Part shown: piece by piece, positions 18,080-27,436 of the stretch | How the letters are laid out: each line of letters starts with the position of its first letter | How positions within the stretch are numbered: the stretch's first letter is position 1 | The notes under the pieces: generated by a model | What the model saw: the letters and a program-made list of their open reading frames with translations, nothing else | What the model was told of the DNA's origin: nothing | Database searches by the model: none | Assembly: GCF_013155265.1 (NCBI RefSeq) | Contig: NZ_JABJXU010000006.1 | Coordinates: 62,001-126,000, forward strand | DNA: 64,000 nt | Direction of reading: 5' to 3' | Source of the DNA: Enterococcus sp. MMGLQ5-1 | GTDB taxonomy: Bacteria; Bacillota; Bacilli; Lactobacillales; Streptococcaceae | Position numbers and translations under genes: made by a program

Positions 18080-19189
18080 TTAATCTTTGATTTGGAAAAT
18101 GCGGGGAATTCTATCTGACAGGCCACAGGTAATCTCATAATTAATCGTCTGACTAAACTCTGCGACCGAAGTCGCACTCACCTCTTCATCTCGGTCTTTG
18201 CCAATCAAGGTCACTTTAGTACCGATTGAAAACGACCTTGGCAAGCGTAGCATCAATTGATCCATACAAATCCTACCGACAATCTCACAATACTCACCTT
18301 CTACTAAAACCTTAAAGCCTTGTAAGCGTCTCAACCAGCCATCAGCGTAGCCGATTGGCACAGTGCCAATCCATTCGTTTGTTTTTGTTTCGTAGGTTGC
18401 GCCATAGCTAATAAATTCATCCTTTTTAACCTGCTTGACGTATGAAAGCTGACTAATAAGAGCAAGTGCTGGCTTTAATTCAAAGGGTAAGTCCAAGGTC
18501 TTACCAGAGGGATTTAAGCCATACATACCAATGCCATAGCGAATCAGATTGCCATCACATTGTTGATGCCAAAAAGCTGTTGCTGTATTGCTGACATGAA
18601 CATATTTTGGGATCACCGCTAAGGCCGATTTCAATTTTTTAAAACGCTGTACCTGACGATTAAAATAATCAGTCGTTGCTTCATCCGCAGTCGCAAAATG
18701 AGTGAATACGCCTTCTAATTGTAGATTTAAACGATTGATTAATCGCTCCGCAGCTTTAACCTCTTCAACATTTCTCAGACCAATCCGCCCCATACCTGTA
18801 TCAAGCTTTAGATGAATCTTAAGCTTGGCTAAATCAGCATTAAAAGCTAGTGCTTCTAAAAAATATAAGCTGGCAACTGTCAGCGTAATTTGATTGGCAA
18901 TTGCTAAATCAATATAAGCAACTGGAATTTCACTCAAAACCAGAATTGGACTTGAAATGCCATTTTTTCTTAAATCCAAGGCCTCATCTAAATTAGAAAC
19001 ACAAAGTCCGCTCACTCCCGAGCTCAAGGCTGCTTTAGCAACCTCAACAGCACCATGACCATAGCCATTAGCCTTGACAACTGCAAAAATTTCCGAATTA
19101 TTACTATGCCTCTGTTCTTGCTTAATATTCCAGCATATCGCGTCTAAATCTATTAAGGCAACAGTTGGACGATGTTTAGAATTAATCAT
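18080..19189 (-). CDS. alr: Alanine racemase
   Basis: PLP enzyme making D-alanine for peptidoglycan and teichoic acids, supplying the Ddl-MurF pathway. The PLP lysine is in VKANGYGHGAVEVAKAAL near residue 40 and the second catalytic residue, Tyr, in FISYGATYET. KLDTGMGRIG and RICMDQLMLRL are also typical. I start at ATG 19189 (369 residues, RPTVALIDLDAICWN soon after), eight bases past the acpS stop. The frame is open upstream into acpS, but that extension is not alr-like. The acpS-alr pairing is conserved in Firmicutes. Confidence 0.95.
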   Translation of the reverse strand: MINSKHRPTVALIDLDAICWNIKQEQRHSNNSEIFAVVKANGYGHGAVEVAKAALSSGVSGLCVSNLDEALDLRKNGISSPILVLSEIPVAYIDLAIANQITLTVASLYFLEALAFNADLAKLKIHLKLDTGMGRIGLRNVEEVKAAERLINRLNLQLEGVFTHFATADEATTDYFNRQVQRFKKLKSALAVIPKYVHVSNTATAFWHQQCDGNLIRYGIGMYGLNPSGKTLDLPFELKPALALISQLSYVKQVKKDEFISYGATYETKTNEWIGTVPIGYADGWLRRLQGFKVLVEGEYCEIVGRICMDQLMLRLPRSFSIGTKVTLIGKDRDEEVSATSVAEFSQTINYEITCGLSDRIPRIFQIKD

Positions 19190-19196
19190 TTCCTGC

Positions 19197-19544
19197 TCAC
19201 TTTCCTTCAATGACAACAAAAGCAATAGCACCAGTATTCGTATGACTTAGTGATATTTCCGCCTGACCATTTATTTTTGGAAATTTTGAAAAATAGGGCG
19301 CACCGTTGTCCTCATTCAATACCTCTATCTCCTGAAAGCTTAGCTTACCAATCCCAGTGCCATACGCCTTGGCAAACGCTTCTTTAGCCACCCAACGACC
19401 TGCTAAATACTCAATTTTCCTTTTAGTATTTAATTGATTAAAAACTTGGTATTCATTCTCCGTCAGCACCCGCAAAACAAAGCGTGGCTTTTGAATCAAT
19501 TCCGTAAATCGACTCAGCTCCTCCATGTCAACACCAATTCTCAT
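19197..19544 (-). CDS. acpS: Holo-[acyl-carrier-protein] synthase
   Basis: A 115-residue 4'-phosphopantetheinyl transferase that activates acyl carrier protein for fatty acid synthesis. The two signature motifs are present: GVDMEELSRF at the N terminus (metal-binding Asp) and RWVAKEAFAKAYGTGIG near residues 46-62 (catalytic Glu and Lys). The C-terminal AEISLSHTNTGAIAFVV is typical. Length is standard. It is followed closely by alr and preceded by two small genes, all probably in one transcript from the promoter near 20010. Confidence 0.95.
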   Translation of the reverse strand: MRIGVDMEELSRFTELIQKPRFVLRVLTENEYQVFNQLNTKRKIEYLAGRWVAKEAFAKAYGTGIGKLSFQEIEVLNEDNGAPYFSKFPKINGQAEISLSHTNTGAIAFVVIEGK

Positions 19545-19556
19545 CTGCCACCTCTT

Positions 19557-19766
19557 CTAAATTTCTTGATAGGCCTGCCGAAGTAAAAAGCCTAAGCTCA
19601 CAACAAGGGCTATTTCCAAGGCCGAGGCATTAGCTATTCCAAAAATCAGACCGCAGGCACCTGCGATAAGCAGAGTTATAATGCAAATACCTGCCGTGTC
19701 TTTGATATCTTGATTAAAAAATAAAAAATAACAGCCTAGTAAAACAATAATTAAAATGATTTGCAT
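19557..19766 (-). CDS. Small membrane protein, function unknown
   Basis: A 69-residue protein made almost wholly of hydrophobic stretches: about residues 2-16 (IILIIVLLGCYFLFF), 25-42 and 47-62. Two or three membrane helices are likely. It may be one of the DUF3165-like small proteins seen near acpS or alr in lactic acid bacteria, but I cannot be sure. Its ATG directly follows the stop of the 50-residue gene (TAAATG), and acpS starts 12 bases later, so it belongs to the acpS-alr operon. Confidence 0.65.
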   Translation of the reverse strand: MQIILIIVLLGCYFLFFNQDIKDTAGICIITLLIAGACGLIFGIANASALEIALVVSLGFLLRQAYQEI

Positions 19767-19919
19767 TTACTTACGATCCACCCTTTCATTATTTTCCATC
19801 AATTGCACGCCTAATTCGCGTAATTTCTGTCTCAGCTCACTTGCTTTTTCTTTATTGTTTTGCATTAAATAACCTAAAAATTGATTTAATGTTTTTTCGT
19901 ACTCATCTTTACTTACCAT
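19767..19919 (-). CDS. Small hypothetical protein (50 residues)
   Basis: The frame reads MVSKDEYEKTLNQFLGYLM and ends MENNERVDRK. It is charged, probably all-helical, with no membrane segment or known motif. A GAGGG ribosome site lies about 8 bases before the ATG at 19919, and the stop abuts the next ATG, both signs that it is translated. It would be the first gene of the acpS-alr operon, downstream of a good promoter at 19999-20028. Function unknown. Confidence 0.7.
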   Translation of the reverse strand: MVSKDEYEKTLNQFLGYLMQNNKEKASELRQKLRELGVQLMENNERVDRK

Positions 19920-19998
19920 GATTAACCCTCAATTCCAAACATCTGCTACTAGACGATATTTAGTGCGCTGCTAGTGCTCTATAAACTATGTAAAGTTA

Positions 19999-20028
19999 AT
20001 TATAAAGAATGATAACGGGCTTTGTAAA
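19999..20028 (-). promoter_or_regulatory. Promoter of the acpS-alr operon
   Basis: On the minus strand a -35 box TTTACA (20023-20028) and a perfect -10 box TATAAT (19999-20004) are separated by 18 bases, about 80 bases before the first ORF. Together with the his terminator just upstream it marks the start of the transcript carrying the two small genes, acpS and alr. Confidence 0.75.
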
Positions 20029-20064
20029 GTAAGGAGAATAAAACTTAAGTAATTTAATACAACT

Positions 20065-20098
20065 AAAAAAGCGACAAAGCATTACCGCCTGTCGACTT
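20065..20098 (-). terminator. Terminator of the his operon
   Basis: On the minus strand AAGTCGACA and TGTCGCTT flank a 13-base loop and are followed by TTTT. The stem has one bulge. It lies about 120 bases after the hisE stop, and just before the acpS operon promoter. The remaining stretch 20101-20218 shows nothing clear. Confidence 0.65.
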
Positions 20099-20218
20099 GA
20101 TAAAAGAGCCCTGATTGGTTAGAATTGCTGCAATAGTATCTTTAAAAATAATCATTGATTATGCTATATGCTATTTTAACAGTTTATTTGAATTTTTAAG
20201 CGTCGATTATCTCAGCAA

Positions 20219-20530
20219 TTAATATTTATCAATTTCCTTTCGATCATGAACATTGCTTTGCTTACCGACCCTTTTACCCAACTCTTCAGAAATAGCTTCT
20301 AAGCTAATCCCTTTTTCTGCTAATAAAACAAGCATATGATAGACTAAATCACCGGTCTCCGAAATTAATTCTTGATTATCGTTTTTGGCAGCAATCACTA
20401 CCTCAGTAGCCTCCTCACCAACCTTTTTTAAAATCTTATCTAAGCCCTTATCAAAGAGGTAGTTGGTGTATGAACCTTCTTTAGGGCTCGCTTGGCGGTC
20501 TAAAATTTCTTGGTAAAGTTCGTTAATCAT
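20219..20530 (-). CDS. hisE: Phosphoribosyl-ATP pyrophosphatase HisE
   Basis: 103-residue all-helical enzyme of the MazG-like superfamily that hydrolyses phosphoribosyl-ATP, step two of histidine synthesis. Typical are [24 protein letters not shown] with the metal-binding glutamates, followed by [13 protein letters not shown]. It is a free-standing HisE, not fused to HisI. It is the last gene of the his operon, separated from hisI by the YnfA-like gene. Confidence 0.94.
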   Translation of the reverse strand: MINELYQEILDRQASPKEGSYTNYLFDKGLDKILKKVGEEATEVVIAAKNDNQELISETGDLVYHMLVLLAEKGISLEAISEELGKRVGKQSNVHDRKEIDKY

Positions 20531-20557
20531 TTGTTACTTCCCTTCTTTATGTAAACA

Positions 20558-20881
20558 TTATTGTCTTGGTGCATACAAAATAATTATAGCACCAATCAAA
20601 CAAAAAATTGCACCTAAACAATCGTAAAAGTCGGGTGTTTTTTTATCAAATAACCAGCCCCACAACAACGAAAGTACAATAAAAATACCACCATAGGCTG
20701 CATAAACACGACTAAAATCTGGAAATTTCTGATAAGTCGCAATCACGCCATATAAAATGAGCAAAATACCACCTAAAAAACCCAGCAACCCAGTTTTATC
20801 TGCTCTAAGCCACTGCCAAATCAAGTATCCACCACCGATTTCAGCTAAACCCGCCACAATAAATAAGAAAAATGCTTGCAT
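20558..20881 (-). CDS. YnfA/UPF0060 family small membrane protein
   Basis: A 107-residue protein with four membrane helices, about residues 3-22, 30-48, 60-77 and 86-103. The family motif GLAEIGGGYLIWQWLR lies in helix 1, with YAAYGGIFIVLSLLWGW later and a C-terminal DCLGAIFCLIGAIIILY. UPF0060 belongs to the drug/metabolite exporter superfamily and has a small-multidrug-resistance-like fold; its physiological role here is not established. It lies inside the his operon between hisI and hisE, its ATG overlapping the hisI stop by one base, so it is translated with the pathway genes. Confidence 0.88.
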   Translation of the reverse strand: MQAFFLFIVAGLAEIGGGYLIWQWLRADKTGLLGFLGGILLILYGVIATYQKFPDFSRVYAAYGGIFIVLSLLWGWLFDKKTPDFYDCLGAIFCLIGAIIILYAPRQ

Positions 20882-21216
20882 TAGCTGCCCTCTGCTAAAT
20901 CTATCTCATTAAAAAAACAACTGTGCGCACCGGTATGGCAGGCAGGACCTACTTGGTCAACTGAAATTAGTAATGTATCTAAATCACAATCCGCTTTAAT
21001 CGTGCGCACAGCTTGAAAATGCCCACTCGTTTCACCTTTTAACCAAAGTGCATTGCGGCTTCTTGACCAATACCACATCTGACCAGTTTCCAATGTTTTT
21101 TGATAGCTCGCCTCATTCATATAGGCAAGCATCAAAACCTCGCCTGTATCGTGTTCAGTCACAATAACAGGAACTAGACCACCTTGCTTTTCAAAATCTA
21201 ATTTTAGGTTTGACAA
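20881..21216 (-). CDS. hisI: Phosphoribosyl-AMP cyclohydrolase HisI
   Basis: Zinc enzyme opening the adenine ring of PR-AMP, step three of histidine synthesis. It shows [32 protein letters not shown] and the metal-binding DCDLDTLL with [10 protein letters not shown]. The start is likely TTG 21216, eight bases after GAGAGG; an in-frame GTG at 21225 overlaps that site. About 111 residues, a normal monofunctional HisI. Confidence 0.93.
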   Translation of the reverse strand: MSNLKLDFEKQGGLVPVIVTEHDTGEVLMLAYMNEASYQKTLETGQMWYWSRSRNALWLKGETSGHFQAVRTIKADCDLDTLLISVDQVGPACHTGAHSCFFNEIDLAEGS

Positions 21217-21230
21217 TTCGTGCACCTCTC

Positions 21231-21986
21231 TTATCCCCTAACCTCAACACCAGCTGCTTTTAATTTCGCCTTTGTTTCTGGAATGCTAATTTCACCGTAA
21301 TGAAAAACACTCGCGGCAAGGGCTGCAGTGACATCTGTTTGCTCAAGCACTTCTAAAATATCTGCTTGATTACCAGCACCACCTGAAGCAATCACAGGAA
21401 CCGAAACGGCCTGACAAACGGCTTGATTAAGCGCTAAGTCATAGCCTGATTTTGTACCATCCTTGTCCATTGAGGTCAAGAGAATTTCACCAGCTCCTAA
21501 CGCTACTGCTTTTTTAACCCATTCAATCGCATCGATGCCTGTATCCTCACGTCCGCCTGTCACAAAAACATGCCAGGAATCACCGACACGCTTAGCGTCA
21601 ACAGCTACGACAATACATTGATTACCAAATTTTTCTGCCCCTTGAGAAATTAGGTCTGGATTATTAATCGCTGACGAATTAATTGCCACCTTATCAGCCC
21701 CTGCTCTGAGCATTCTATTCATATCCTCAACTGATCGAATCCCACCACCGACGGTGAAGGGAATAAAAACCTGGTCGGCCGTTTTTTCCACGACTTCGAC
21801 CATCGTACCACGCTTTTGATGCGTTGCTGTAATGTCAAGGAAAACCAGTTCATCACAACCCTGTTCATAATAGGCCTTAGCAATCTCAACTGGATCGCCG
21901 ACATCTGTTAAGTTGACAAAATTAATCCCTTTGACAACACGACCCTCTGTCACATCTAGGCAAGGAATGATTCTTTTAGCTAACAT
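21231..21986 (-). CDS. hisF: Imidazole glycerol phosphate synthase subunit HisF
   Basis: 251-residue TIM-barrel cyclase subunit. The start [20 protein letters not shown] has the catalytic Asp, and [15 protein letters not shown] carries the second catalytic Asp near residue 130 onward in the C-terminal half. The phosphate site [11 protein letters not shown] is clear. Together with HisH it converts PRFAR and ammonia to IGP and AICAR. It begins directly after the YjbR-like gene. Confidence 0.97.
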   Translation of the reverse strand: MLAKRIIPCLDVTEGRVVKGINFVNLTDVGDPVEIAKAYYEQGCDELVFLDITATHQKRGTMVEVVEKTADQVFIPFTVGGGIRSVEDMNRMLRAGADKVAINSSAINNPDLISQGAEKFGNQCIVVAVDAKRVGDSWHVFVTGGREDTGIDAIEWVKKAVALGAGEILLTSMDKDGTKSGYDLALNQAVCQAVSVPVIASGGAGNQADILEVLEQTDVTAALAASVFHYGEISIPETKAKLKAAGVEVRG

Positions 21987-22334
21987 TTATACCCCCAATC
22001 GTTGACGTTCTTTTTTCGATAACTTTGAAACAACCAGCTGATAGCTTTCCAAAATCAACTGTTCTAGCTCAGGCAAGCCAAGCTCGGTATTTTCTTGCAT
22101 TAAAACGCTATTCCAATGTGTTTTATTCATGTAATAGCCAGCAATTATCGCTGAAAATTGTTCACGCAACCGTTCGTTTTTTTCTGGTGTATTTTTAAGT
22201 GTTAAATACCGCTCGTTGAGGTAACCAAAAATCTTGCCACCAATATCAAAACGATAACATTCCCACTGCTGATACCAATAAACTTCACTTGCGGTCAATT
22301 GCTTGGCGTAATTTAGCAGCTCGTCATTTTCCAT
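21987..22334 (-). CDS. MmcQ/YjbR-like (DUF419) protein
   Basis: About 115 residues from ATG 22334, which overlaps the hisA stop by 11 bases and has a GGGAG site; an open frame farther upstream only reads through hisA. The pattern [20 protein letters not shown] ... [14 protein letters not shown] ... [17 protein letters not shown] matches the YjbR/MmcQ fold, a small double-wing DNA-binding-like domain of unknown function. It sits between hisA and hisF inside the operon and is translationally coupled. No histidine-pathway reaction is missing that it could supply, so it is probably a passenger or a local regulator (inference). Confidence 0.8.
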   Translation of the reverse strand: MENDELLNYAKQLTASEVYWYQQWECYRFDIGGKIFGYLNERYLTLKNTPEKNERLREQFSAIIAGYYMNKTHWNSVLMQENTELGLPELEQLILESYQLVVSKLSKKERQRLGV

Positions 22335-23046
22335 CAAAATCTCCCAGATTGTCAAGGCTAATTGCACCGCTGTAATAGGCTTTGCCGACAATTGTGCCAG
22401 CTACACCAATCGCCCTTAGCTTAGTTAAATCCGCTAGCTCGGCAATGCCACCTGAGGCAATAACCTCTGCCGTTGTTAAAGCCGCTTGCAATTTTTCATA
22501 ATGCTCAAAATTAGGACCGGTCAACGTCCCATCCCGATCAACATCGGTATAGACAAATAAGTTAACGCCAATTTTCTCCATCGCCAAGGCTAAGCTAATA
22601 AAATCAACATCTGAGGTTTCCAGCCAGCCCTCAGTTGCCACCATTCCAGCTTTGGCATCAATACCGACGACAATTTTAGTCGCGCCAAACTGCGCAATCG
22701 CTTGTTTGACAAAGTCAGGCGATTTAACCGCCATTGAGCCGATGATGATCCGATCAATGCCGGCGTTTAAATAGGCTTCGATTTGTTCAAGCGTCCGAAT
22801 ACCACCACCAACCTGAATTTTCAAGCCTGTTGTCGCCTTGATTTCAGCAATTAATTTGGCATTGGTGGCTTGACCCTCTAAAGCACCATCTAGGTCAACG
22901 ACATGGATGAAATCAATTCCTGCCTGAGCAAAGACTTTGGCTTGTGCTAAGGGGCTTTCATTAACCACCGTTTCTTGATTGAAATCACCCTTATATAAGC
23001 GAACGGCACGCCCATTCTTAATATCAATTGCGGGTAGAATTTGCAT
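22324..23046 (-). CDS. hisA: Phosphoribosylformimino-AICAR ribotide isomerase HisA
   Basis: TIM-barrel isomerase of about 240 residues. [21 protein letters not shown] carries the catalytic Asp, [12 protein letters not shown] the phosphate site, and [14 protein letters not shown] the second Asp. The start is taken at ATG 23046, seven bases after AAGGAG; the ATG two codons upstream is too close to that site. It overlaps hisH. Confidence 0.96.
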   Translation of the reverse strand: MQILPAIDIKNGRAVRLYKGDFNQETVVNESPLAQAKVFAQAGIDFIHVVDLDGALEGQATNAKLIAEIKATTGLKIQVGGGIRTLEQIEAYLNAGIDRIIIGSMAVKSPDFVKQAIAQFGATKIVVGIDAKAGMVATEGWLETSDVDFISLALAMEKIGVNLFVYTDVDRDGTLTGPNFEHYEKLQAALTTAEVIASGGIAELADLTKLRAIGVAGTIVGKAYYSGAISLDNLGDFDGK

Positions 23047-23647
23047 AGACATACTCCTTAAAATTTAATAGTATTTCTTGGCCAGTCTCGCCTGACTTTT
23101 CAGGATGAAACTGTGCGCCGAAGACATTCCCGTTTGAAATAATTGCCGGAACAGTCATTGAATATTGACTGACTGCATCTAAGTATGCATTTGGCACGTC
23201 GGTATAATAACTATGCACAAAATAAACGTATTCGCCGTTAATTCCTTTGGTTAGAGCGTTTTCCTGTTGGACTTTTAGTTGATTCCAGCCCATATGAGGT
23301 ACTGGAAAACCAGACTGACTTGGAATTAATTTACAGCTGCCCGGTATAAAACCAAATCCTTTAGTGTAATGATGCTCTTCACTGCTCTCTAATAGTAATT
23401 GCATACCCAGACAAACGCCTAATAGTGGTTTTCCCTTTGCAACAGCTGCTTTAATAACCTCAACTAAGCCCCGCTTTTCTAGCGCCTGCATCGCCAAAGG
23501 GAATGCACCAACTCCCGGTAAGATTAAGCCATCCGCTGCTCTAATTTCAGCAGCATCACTTGACAGCTTGGATTCCAAACCAATTTTAGTTAACGCTCTC
23601 ATCACATTTCTTGTATTGCCTGCATCATAATCTATCACAATAATCAT
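23024..23647 (-). CDS. hisH: Imidazole glycerol phosphate synthase glutaminase subunit HisH
   Basis: 207-residue class I glutamine amidotransferase. The nucleophile is in [12 protein letters not shown] near residue 80, and the His-Glu pair in [11 protein letters not shown] near the end. The start [15 protein letters not shown] is typical. It supplies ammonia to HisF. The ATG overlaps the hisB stop (TAATG). Confidence 0.97.
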   Translation of the reverse strand: MIIVIDYDAGNTRNVMRALTKIGLESKLSSDAAEIRAADGLILPGVGAFPLAMQALEKRGLVEVIKAAVAKGKPLLGVCLGMQLLLESSEEHHYTKGFGFIPGSCKLIPSQSGFPVPHMGWNQLKVQQENALTKGINGEYVYFVHSYYTDVPNAYLDAVSQYSMTVPAIISNGNVFGAQFHPEKSGETGQEILLNFKEYVYANSTRN

Positions 23648-24231
23648 TACAACACACCCTTTGTAGAATTCACGCCTTTAATTTCAGGATTAATTGTAAT
23701 CGCCTCACGCAAAGCACGACCAGTAGCTTTAAATAAGCTTTCAATTTTATGATGCGTGTTCTTTCCATGTATAATTTTTAGATGAAGGTTCATCTGTACA
23801 TTAAATGCAAGCGCTTGGAAAAATTCTTCAGCCAGTTCCGTATCAAATAAGCCAAGCTTTGGATTATCAAAGGTTGCATCAAAGACTAAAAAGCTGCGGC
23901 CAGATAAATCAAGACTCGCCATACCTAATGTTTCGTCCATTGGTACAAAACTGGTGCCATAGCGATTAATACCTGACTTATTTCCAAGTGCTTCTTTAAT
24001 TGCTTGACCAAGAACAATGCCGACATCTTCAACTGTATGGTGACTATCTACATCAATATCGCCATCAGCATCTACCACGAGGGAAATTCTTGAATGCCGT
24101 GCAAATAAAGTCAGCATATGATCAAAAAAGCCAACACCAGTATTAATTTGAACCGGCTCTTGTGCATCTAAATTAAGTGAAAGTTTAATTTTGGTTTCAA
24201 AAGTATTTCGTTCTATTCTTGCTTGACGCAT
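23647..24231 (-). CDS. hisB: Imidazoleglycerol-phosphate dehydratase HisB
   Basis: 194-residue monofunctional dehydratase. Manganese-binding motifs are [14 protein letters not shown] and [10 protein letters not shown], repeated later as KNTHHKIE. There is no fused histidinol-phosphatase domain, in contrast to enterobacterial HisB, so a separate phosphatase is needed. The divergent PHP protein at 32734 fits that role. Confidence 0.97.
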   Translation of the reverse strand: MRQARIERNTFETKIKLSLNLDAQEPVQINTGVGFFDHMLTLFARHSRISLVVDADGDIDVDSHHTVEDVGIVLGQAIKEALGNKSGINRYGTSFVPMDETLGMASLDLSGRSFLVFDATFDNPKLGLFDTELAEEFFQALAFNVQMNLHLKIIHGKNTHHKIESLFKATGRALREAITINPEIKGVNSTKGVL

Positions 24232-24265
24232 ATCTACACCTTGCCTTTCTTCTTATCCAAATCGC

Positions 24266-24925
24266 TTAAGCAATAAAATGATCATTTGTTTCAATAATTT
24301 TTAATACTTGTAATAGATTACGTTCGTCAATTACATAGGGTGCTTGACTTTGTACAACAGGCTTAGCATCAAAAGCGATACCAATTCCTGCCGCCTGAAT
24401 CATTAACAAATCATTTGCCCCATCACCAACTGCTACTGTCTGCGACAGGGGTAAAGCTAGTTGCTTTGACCACGCTTTTAATTTTGCTAATTTAACGTCT
24501 TTAGTAACAATTTCGCCAACGACCTGACCAGATAGCTGACCATCAATTATCTCTAATCGGTTCGCCTTGACAAAATCTATATTAGCCTGTTGAGCCAATC
24601 GATCAACCGTTTCATGAAAGCCACCTGAAACAACACCAACCGACCAGCCAGCAAATTTTAATTTTGCAATTAATTCAACAGCACCAGTTGTAAAGCTAAT
24701 CTGTTTGGCTACCTCATCAAAGACAGTAGCCGGTAAGCCCTTTAAAAGACCAACACGTTCGCGAAGCGCAGCTTCAAAATTCAGCTCGCCATTCATCGCT
24801 CTAGAAGTGATACTTGCTACCTGTTCACCGACACCAGCAATTTCACCTAGGATATCAATACCCTCTTGATTAATTAATGTACTATCAACATCCATAACTA
24901 GAAGCCCTTTTTTTAATTCAGCCAT
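24266..24925 (-). CDS. serB: Phosphoserine phosphatase (HAD family) SerB-like
   Basis: About 219-residue HAD phosphatase, started at ATG 24925 (GGAG six bases upstream). Motif I is VMDVDSTLINQEG, motif II is VGVVSGGFHETVD, and motif III/IV is VAVGDGANDLLMIQAAG. The fold and cap match bacterial SerB, which makes serine from phosphoserine. No serA or serC lies nearby. A serB-like gene within the his cluster is known from Lactococcus lactis. A role as an extra histidinol phosphatase is conceivable but the sequence looks SerB-like. Confidence 0.9.
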   Translation of the reverse strand: MAELKKGLLVMDVDSTLINQEGIDILGEIAGVGEQVASITSRAMNGELNFEAALRERVGLLKGLPATVFDEVAKQISFTTGAVELIAKLKFAGWSVGVVSGGFHETVDRLAQQANIDFVKANRLEIIDGQLSGQVVGEIVTKDVKLAKLKAWSKQLALPLSQTVAVGDGANDLLMIQAAGIGIAFDAKPVVQSQAPYVIDERNLLQVLKIIETNDHFIA

Positions 24926-25010
24926 CTTCATCTCCAAATTCTAAAATGCCAAAATGGTTCATCCTGACAACTACAAAATAGACATTATTCTTTTTAATAT
25001 ACAAAATCCG

Positions 25011-26696
25011 CTATTTCAATCTAAATGTCTTAGGCGCCTTTAATCTAACCATCATTAAGCCGAGACCAACATATAAAACAATGACAATTGAAATAATTAG
25101 AACATATAATATTGTGCTGTTGAAGAAGCCCTCAACATTATAATTATAAATACAGAAAAAATAAAAAATCCAATTAATAAATTGAAAAGCTGGATTTTTT
25201 GCTTTTCCCTCTCTGTCAAAGGGCTGTAAAATATAGTATAAAAATAATTCATGAAATGAAAATAATAAATTCATCGCGATACCATAAAAAATAATTAAAC
25301 CATAAATTGCAGGTGAAATATTTTCACCAAATAATAAAATTATCGCAAAAATATTAAGAAAAATACCAATGATAATTGGTGTATTTACAATAAAGGATTG
25401 CTTTAGTCGATCTAAAAAGCTGCCTAAAATAGCTGATTTCGTTCGATAAAATGGATAGTTCAGCATCGCTTTATCACATTTCAAGTAATAAATCGCCACA
25501 ATTTCTTTAGATAAATTCAAAATATAAACTATCGGAAACAAGCTTGGTAAAGCTTTAGCGACTTGATTACTGTCCATGATCAACATATTTTGTGAATTAG
25601 TCATGGTGAGATAGAAATAAAAGCCAATAATAATTAACAGCAAACCAATCAAAAAGCCAAGTCGCCAAAGTAGCTTTTTGCTAAAAACCTTTTGATAACG
25701 TTTAAACAGTAGGTGATTAAGCAATTGAATACCCGAATAACGATTAAATAAAGCACTCTCGTCAGTCGCTTCAATTTTCTGACTTGCCCTTTGCGCAGCA
25801 AGTATACCTGTTGAGCCTTGATTGGTCTTAGCTTTAGCATAAGCCTCGTCACGATATGCCTGTTTAATAAATATCCTCTGGATAAAGCCTTGCTTAAAGG
25901 CTATTCTATTAACCCAAAAATAACTAAAAACAGCAAGTAAAGCTATCGTTAAGGTTACTAGATTCGTCCAAACAATCGTTTGAAAGATGGTAAAATAAAT
26001 AACCGCAAAGCCGCCGATAATTAAAATTGAAAAACCATAAATCCAACGTACTATTTCACCATGTAACCAATCAATCACTTTCAGCCAAAAGGCTTGGGCA
26101 GCAATTATCATCGAAATATTAAGAAACAATAAGCGACAGGCAAATGGTAGTATGATTGCAATCAATATTTGATGATAAAACCAACCAAATAAAAATAGCG
26201 GGACGAGATAGGCTAGAGAACTGATAACCAAATTAATCCGATAATATTTTTTTAAGGTTTCACTATATGAAAGCTGATATATCTTTGCGAAATCGACCAA
26301 ATTAAATAACGTTTTGCCCGAAGCATCAAGGAAATTTAAACGTTCAAAAAGACAAAAGAAAAGAAAAATTGTGATTGTCCAATTAAACACCTCAGGTGCA
26401 GTAAAATTTGACGGGTTCAATAGCTGATTACCACCTGGCGACACAATATAATGAGCTAAAAAGGCAATTAACCACGCTAAAAATATTAATAACCCTTTTT
26501 TAATTATCGTAATTGGTAAATAAAGCCATTTCAGCAAAATCAAAAGTGCTGTTTTTAAATCAATCATTTGATAAAATTTTGGGGATATCTTTTTACCAAT
26601 CAAGGGCAAGCGTCGAAGCCAAAACCAGAGACTATTAAGCAAAACAGTGCTTTGAATTTGCACATAATTCATATAAAAGTTCAAATAATCTCTCAT
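25011..26696 (-). CDS. ABC transporter permease, EcsB-like or unclassified exporter
   Basis: A 561-residue integral membrane protein with at least ten hydrophobic segments. Examples are about residues 50-82 (ILLKWLYLPITIIKKG...), 110-125, 165-200, 225-260, and several after residue 345. A charged cytoplasmic stretch near residues 275-320 holds RASQKIEATDES. It has no recognised enzymatic motif. It starts 2 bases after the ATPase stop, so the two form an exporter pair. The closest general resemblance is to EcsB-type permeases, but I would not press the name. The substrate is unknown. The pair interrupts the his operon between hisD and serB. Confidence 0.7.
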   Translation of the reverse strand: MRDYLNFYMNYVQIQSTVLLNSLWFWLRRLPLIGKKISPKFYQMIDLKTALLILLKWLYLPITIIKKGLLIFLAWLIAFLAHYIVSPGGNQLLNPSNFTAPEVFNWTITIFLFFCLFERLNFLDASGKTLFNLVDFAKIYQLSYSETLKKYYRINLVISSLAYLVPLFLFGWFYHQILIAIILPFACRLLFLNISMIIAAQAFWLKVIDWLHGEIVRWIYGFSILIIGGFAVIYFTIFQTIVWTNLVTLTIALLAVFSYFWVNRIAFKQGFIQRIFIKQAYRDEAYAKAKTNQGSTGILAAQRASQKIEATDESALFNRYSGIQLLNHLLFKRYQKVFSKKLLWRLGFLIGLLLIIIGFYFYLTMTNSQNMLIMDSNQVAKALPSLFPIVYILNLSKEIVAIYYLKCDKAMLNYPFYRTKSAILGSFLDRLKQSFIVNTPIIIGIFLNIFAIILLFGENISPAIYGLIIFYGIAMNLLFSFHELFLYYILQPFDREGKAKNPAFQFINWIFYFFCIYNYNVEGFFNSTILYVLIISIVIVLYVGLGLMMVRLKAPKTFRLK

Positions 26697-26698
26697 GA

Positions 26699-27406
26699 TT
26701 ATTCACCTTCACTTAAAATTGCTACAATATCTTTTTCAAAATCCGCCGATTGTAGCTTTTCTCGGTTTAAAACCTCAAGCTGTTTATCATGCAATAGTAC
26801 AATTTCATCACAAAGCTCCTGCGCCAATTCTAAAATATGAGTTGAAAAAATAACAATTGCATTCGTTTTAAGCTCTCTTATTCTCTCTTTTACTTCAAAT
26901 GCGGCAACCGGATCAAAGCTTGTTAATGGTTCATCTAATAAGTAGACTGGGGCATTAGTAATTTCAGTCACTAGCATCTGGACCTTGTTTTTCATACCAT
27001 GTGAGTAATCTCTTAATAAAATGTTTTGATCACTGATTTTAATCCCATATTTTAAAAGATTTTCACTGGCCGATAATTTTGTAGTTAAACGTTCCTGATT
27101 AAGAGCCATTACGAATTTAACAAATTCTAAGCCAGTCATAAAATCAGGTAAATTTGTATTAGTCGTTACAAAACCGATTTCTGTATTATCATAATCCCTA
27201 TGTTCAATGTCATCCTGATCAATAATCGAAATTTGACCACTATCAATTTTTAAATTGTGTGCAATGCAGTTAAATAATGTTGTTTTACCAGCACCATTGC
27301 GCCCCAATAAACCATATATCTTACCAGTTTCAAAGGTAAAATTAAGCTTATCAAATAATTGCTTATCATCGAAGGACTTACTTACATTATTTAAAACTAA
27401 TTTCAT
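26699..27406 (-). CDS. ABC transporter ATP-binding protein
   Basis: About 235 residues from ATG 27406, which has AAAGGGAG six bases upstream. Walker A is GLLGRNGAGKTTLFNC, the Q-loop region is TEIGFVTTNTN, the signature is degenerate (DYSHGMKNKVQ in place of LSGGQ), Walker B is YLLDEPLTSFDPV, and the switch His lies in FSTHIL. This is the type found in two-gene exporters. It is translated together with the 561-residue membrane partner. Placement in the his operon means expression would rise when histidine is scarce if the T-box controls it. Confidence 0.88.
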   Translation of the reverse strand: MKLVLNNVSKSFDDKQLFDKLNFTFETGKIYGLLGRNGAGKTTLFNCIAHNLKIDSGQISIIDQDDIEHRDYDNTEIGFVTTNTNLPDFMTGLEFVKFVMALNQERLTTKLSASENLLKYGIKISDQNILLRDYSHGMKNKVQMLVTEITNAPVYLLDEPLTSFDPVAAFEVKERIRELKTNAIVIFSTHILELAQELCDEIVLLHDKQLEVLNREKLQSADFEKDIVAILSEGE

Positions 27407-27436
27407 TAATACTCCCTTTCCCAAAAAAACTAAAAA

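Noticed and set aside
25649-25852. Short frames inside long genes, for example within the ABC permease
   Set aside because: They overlap well-supported genes in other frames and have no ribosome sites or family signatures.
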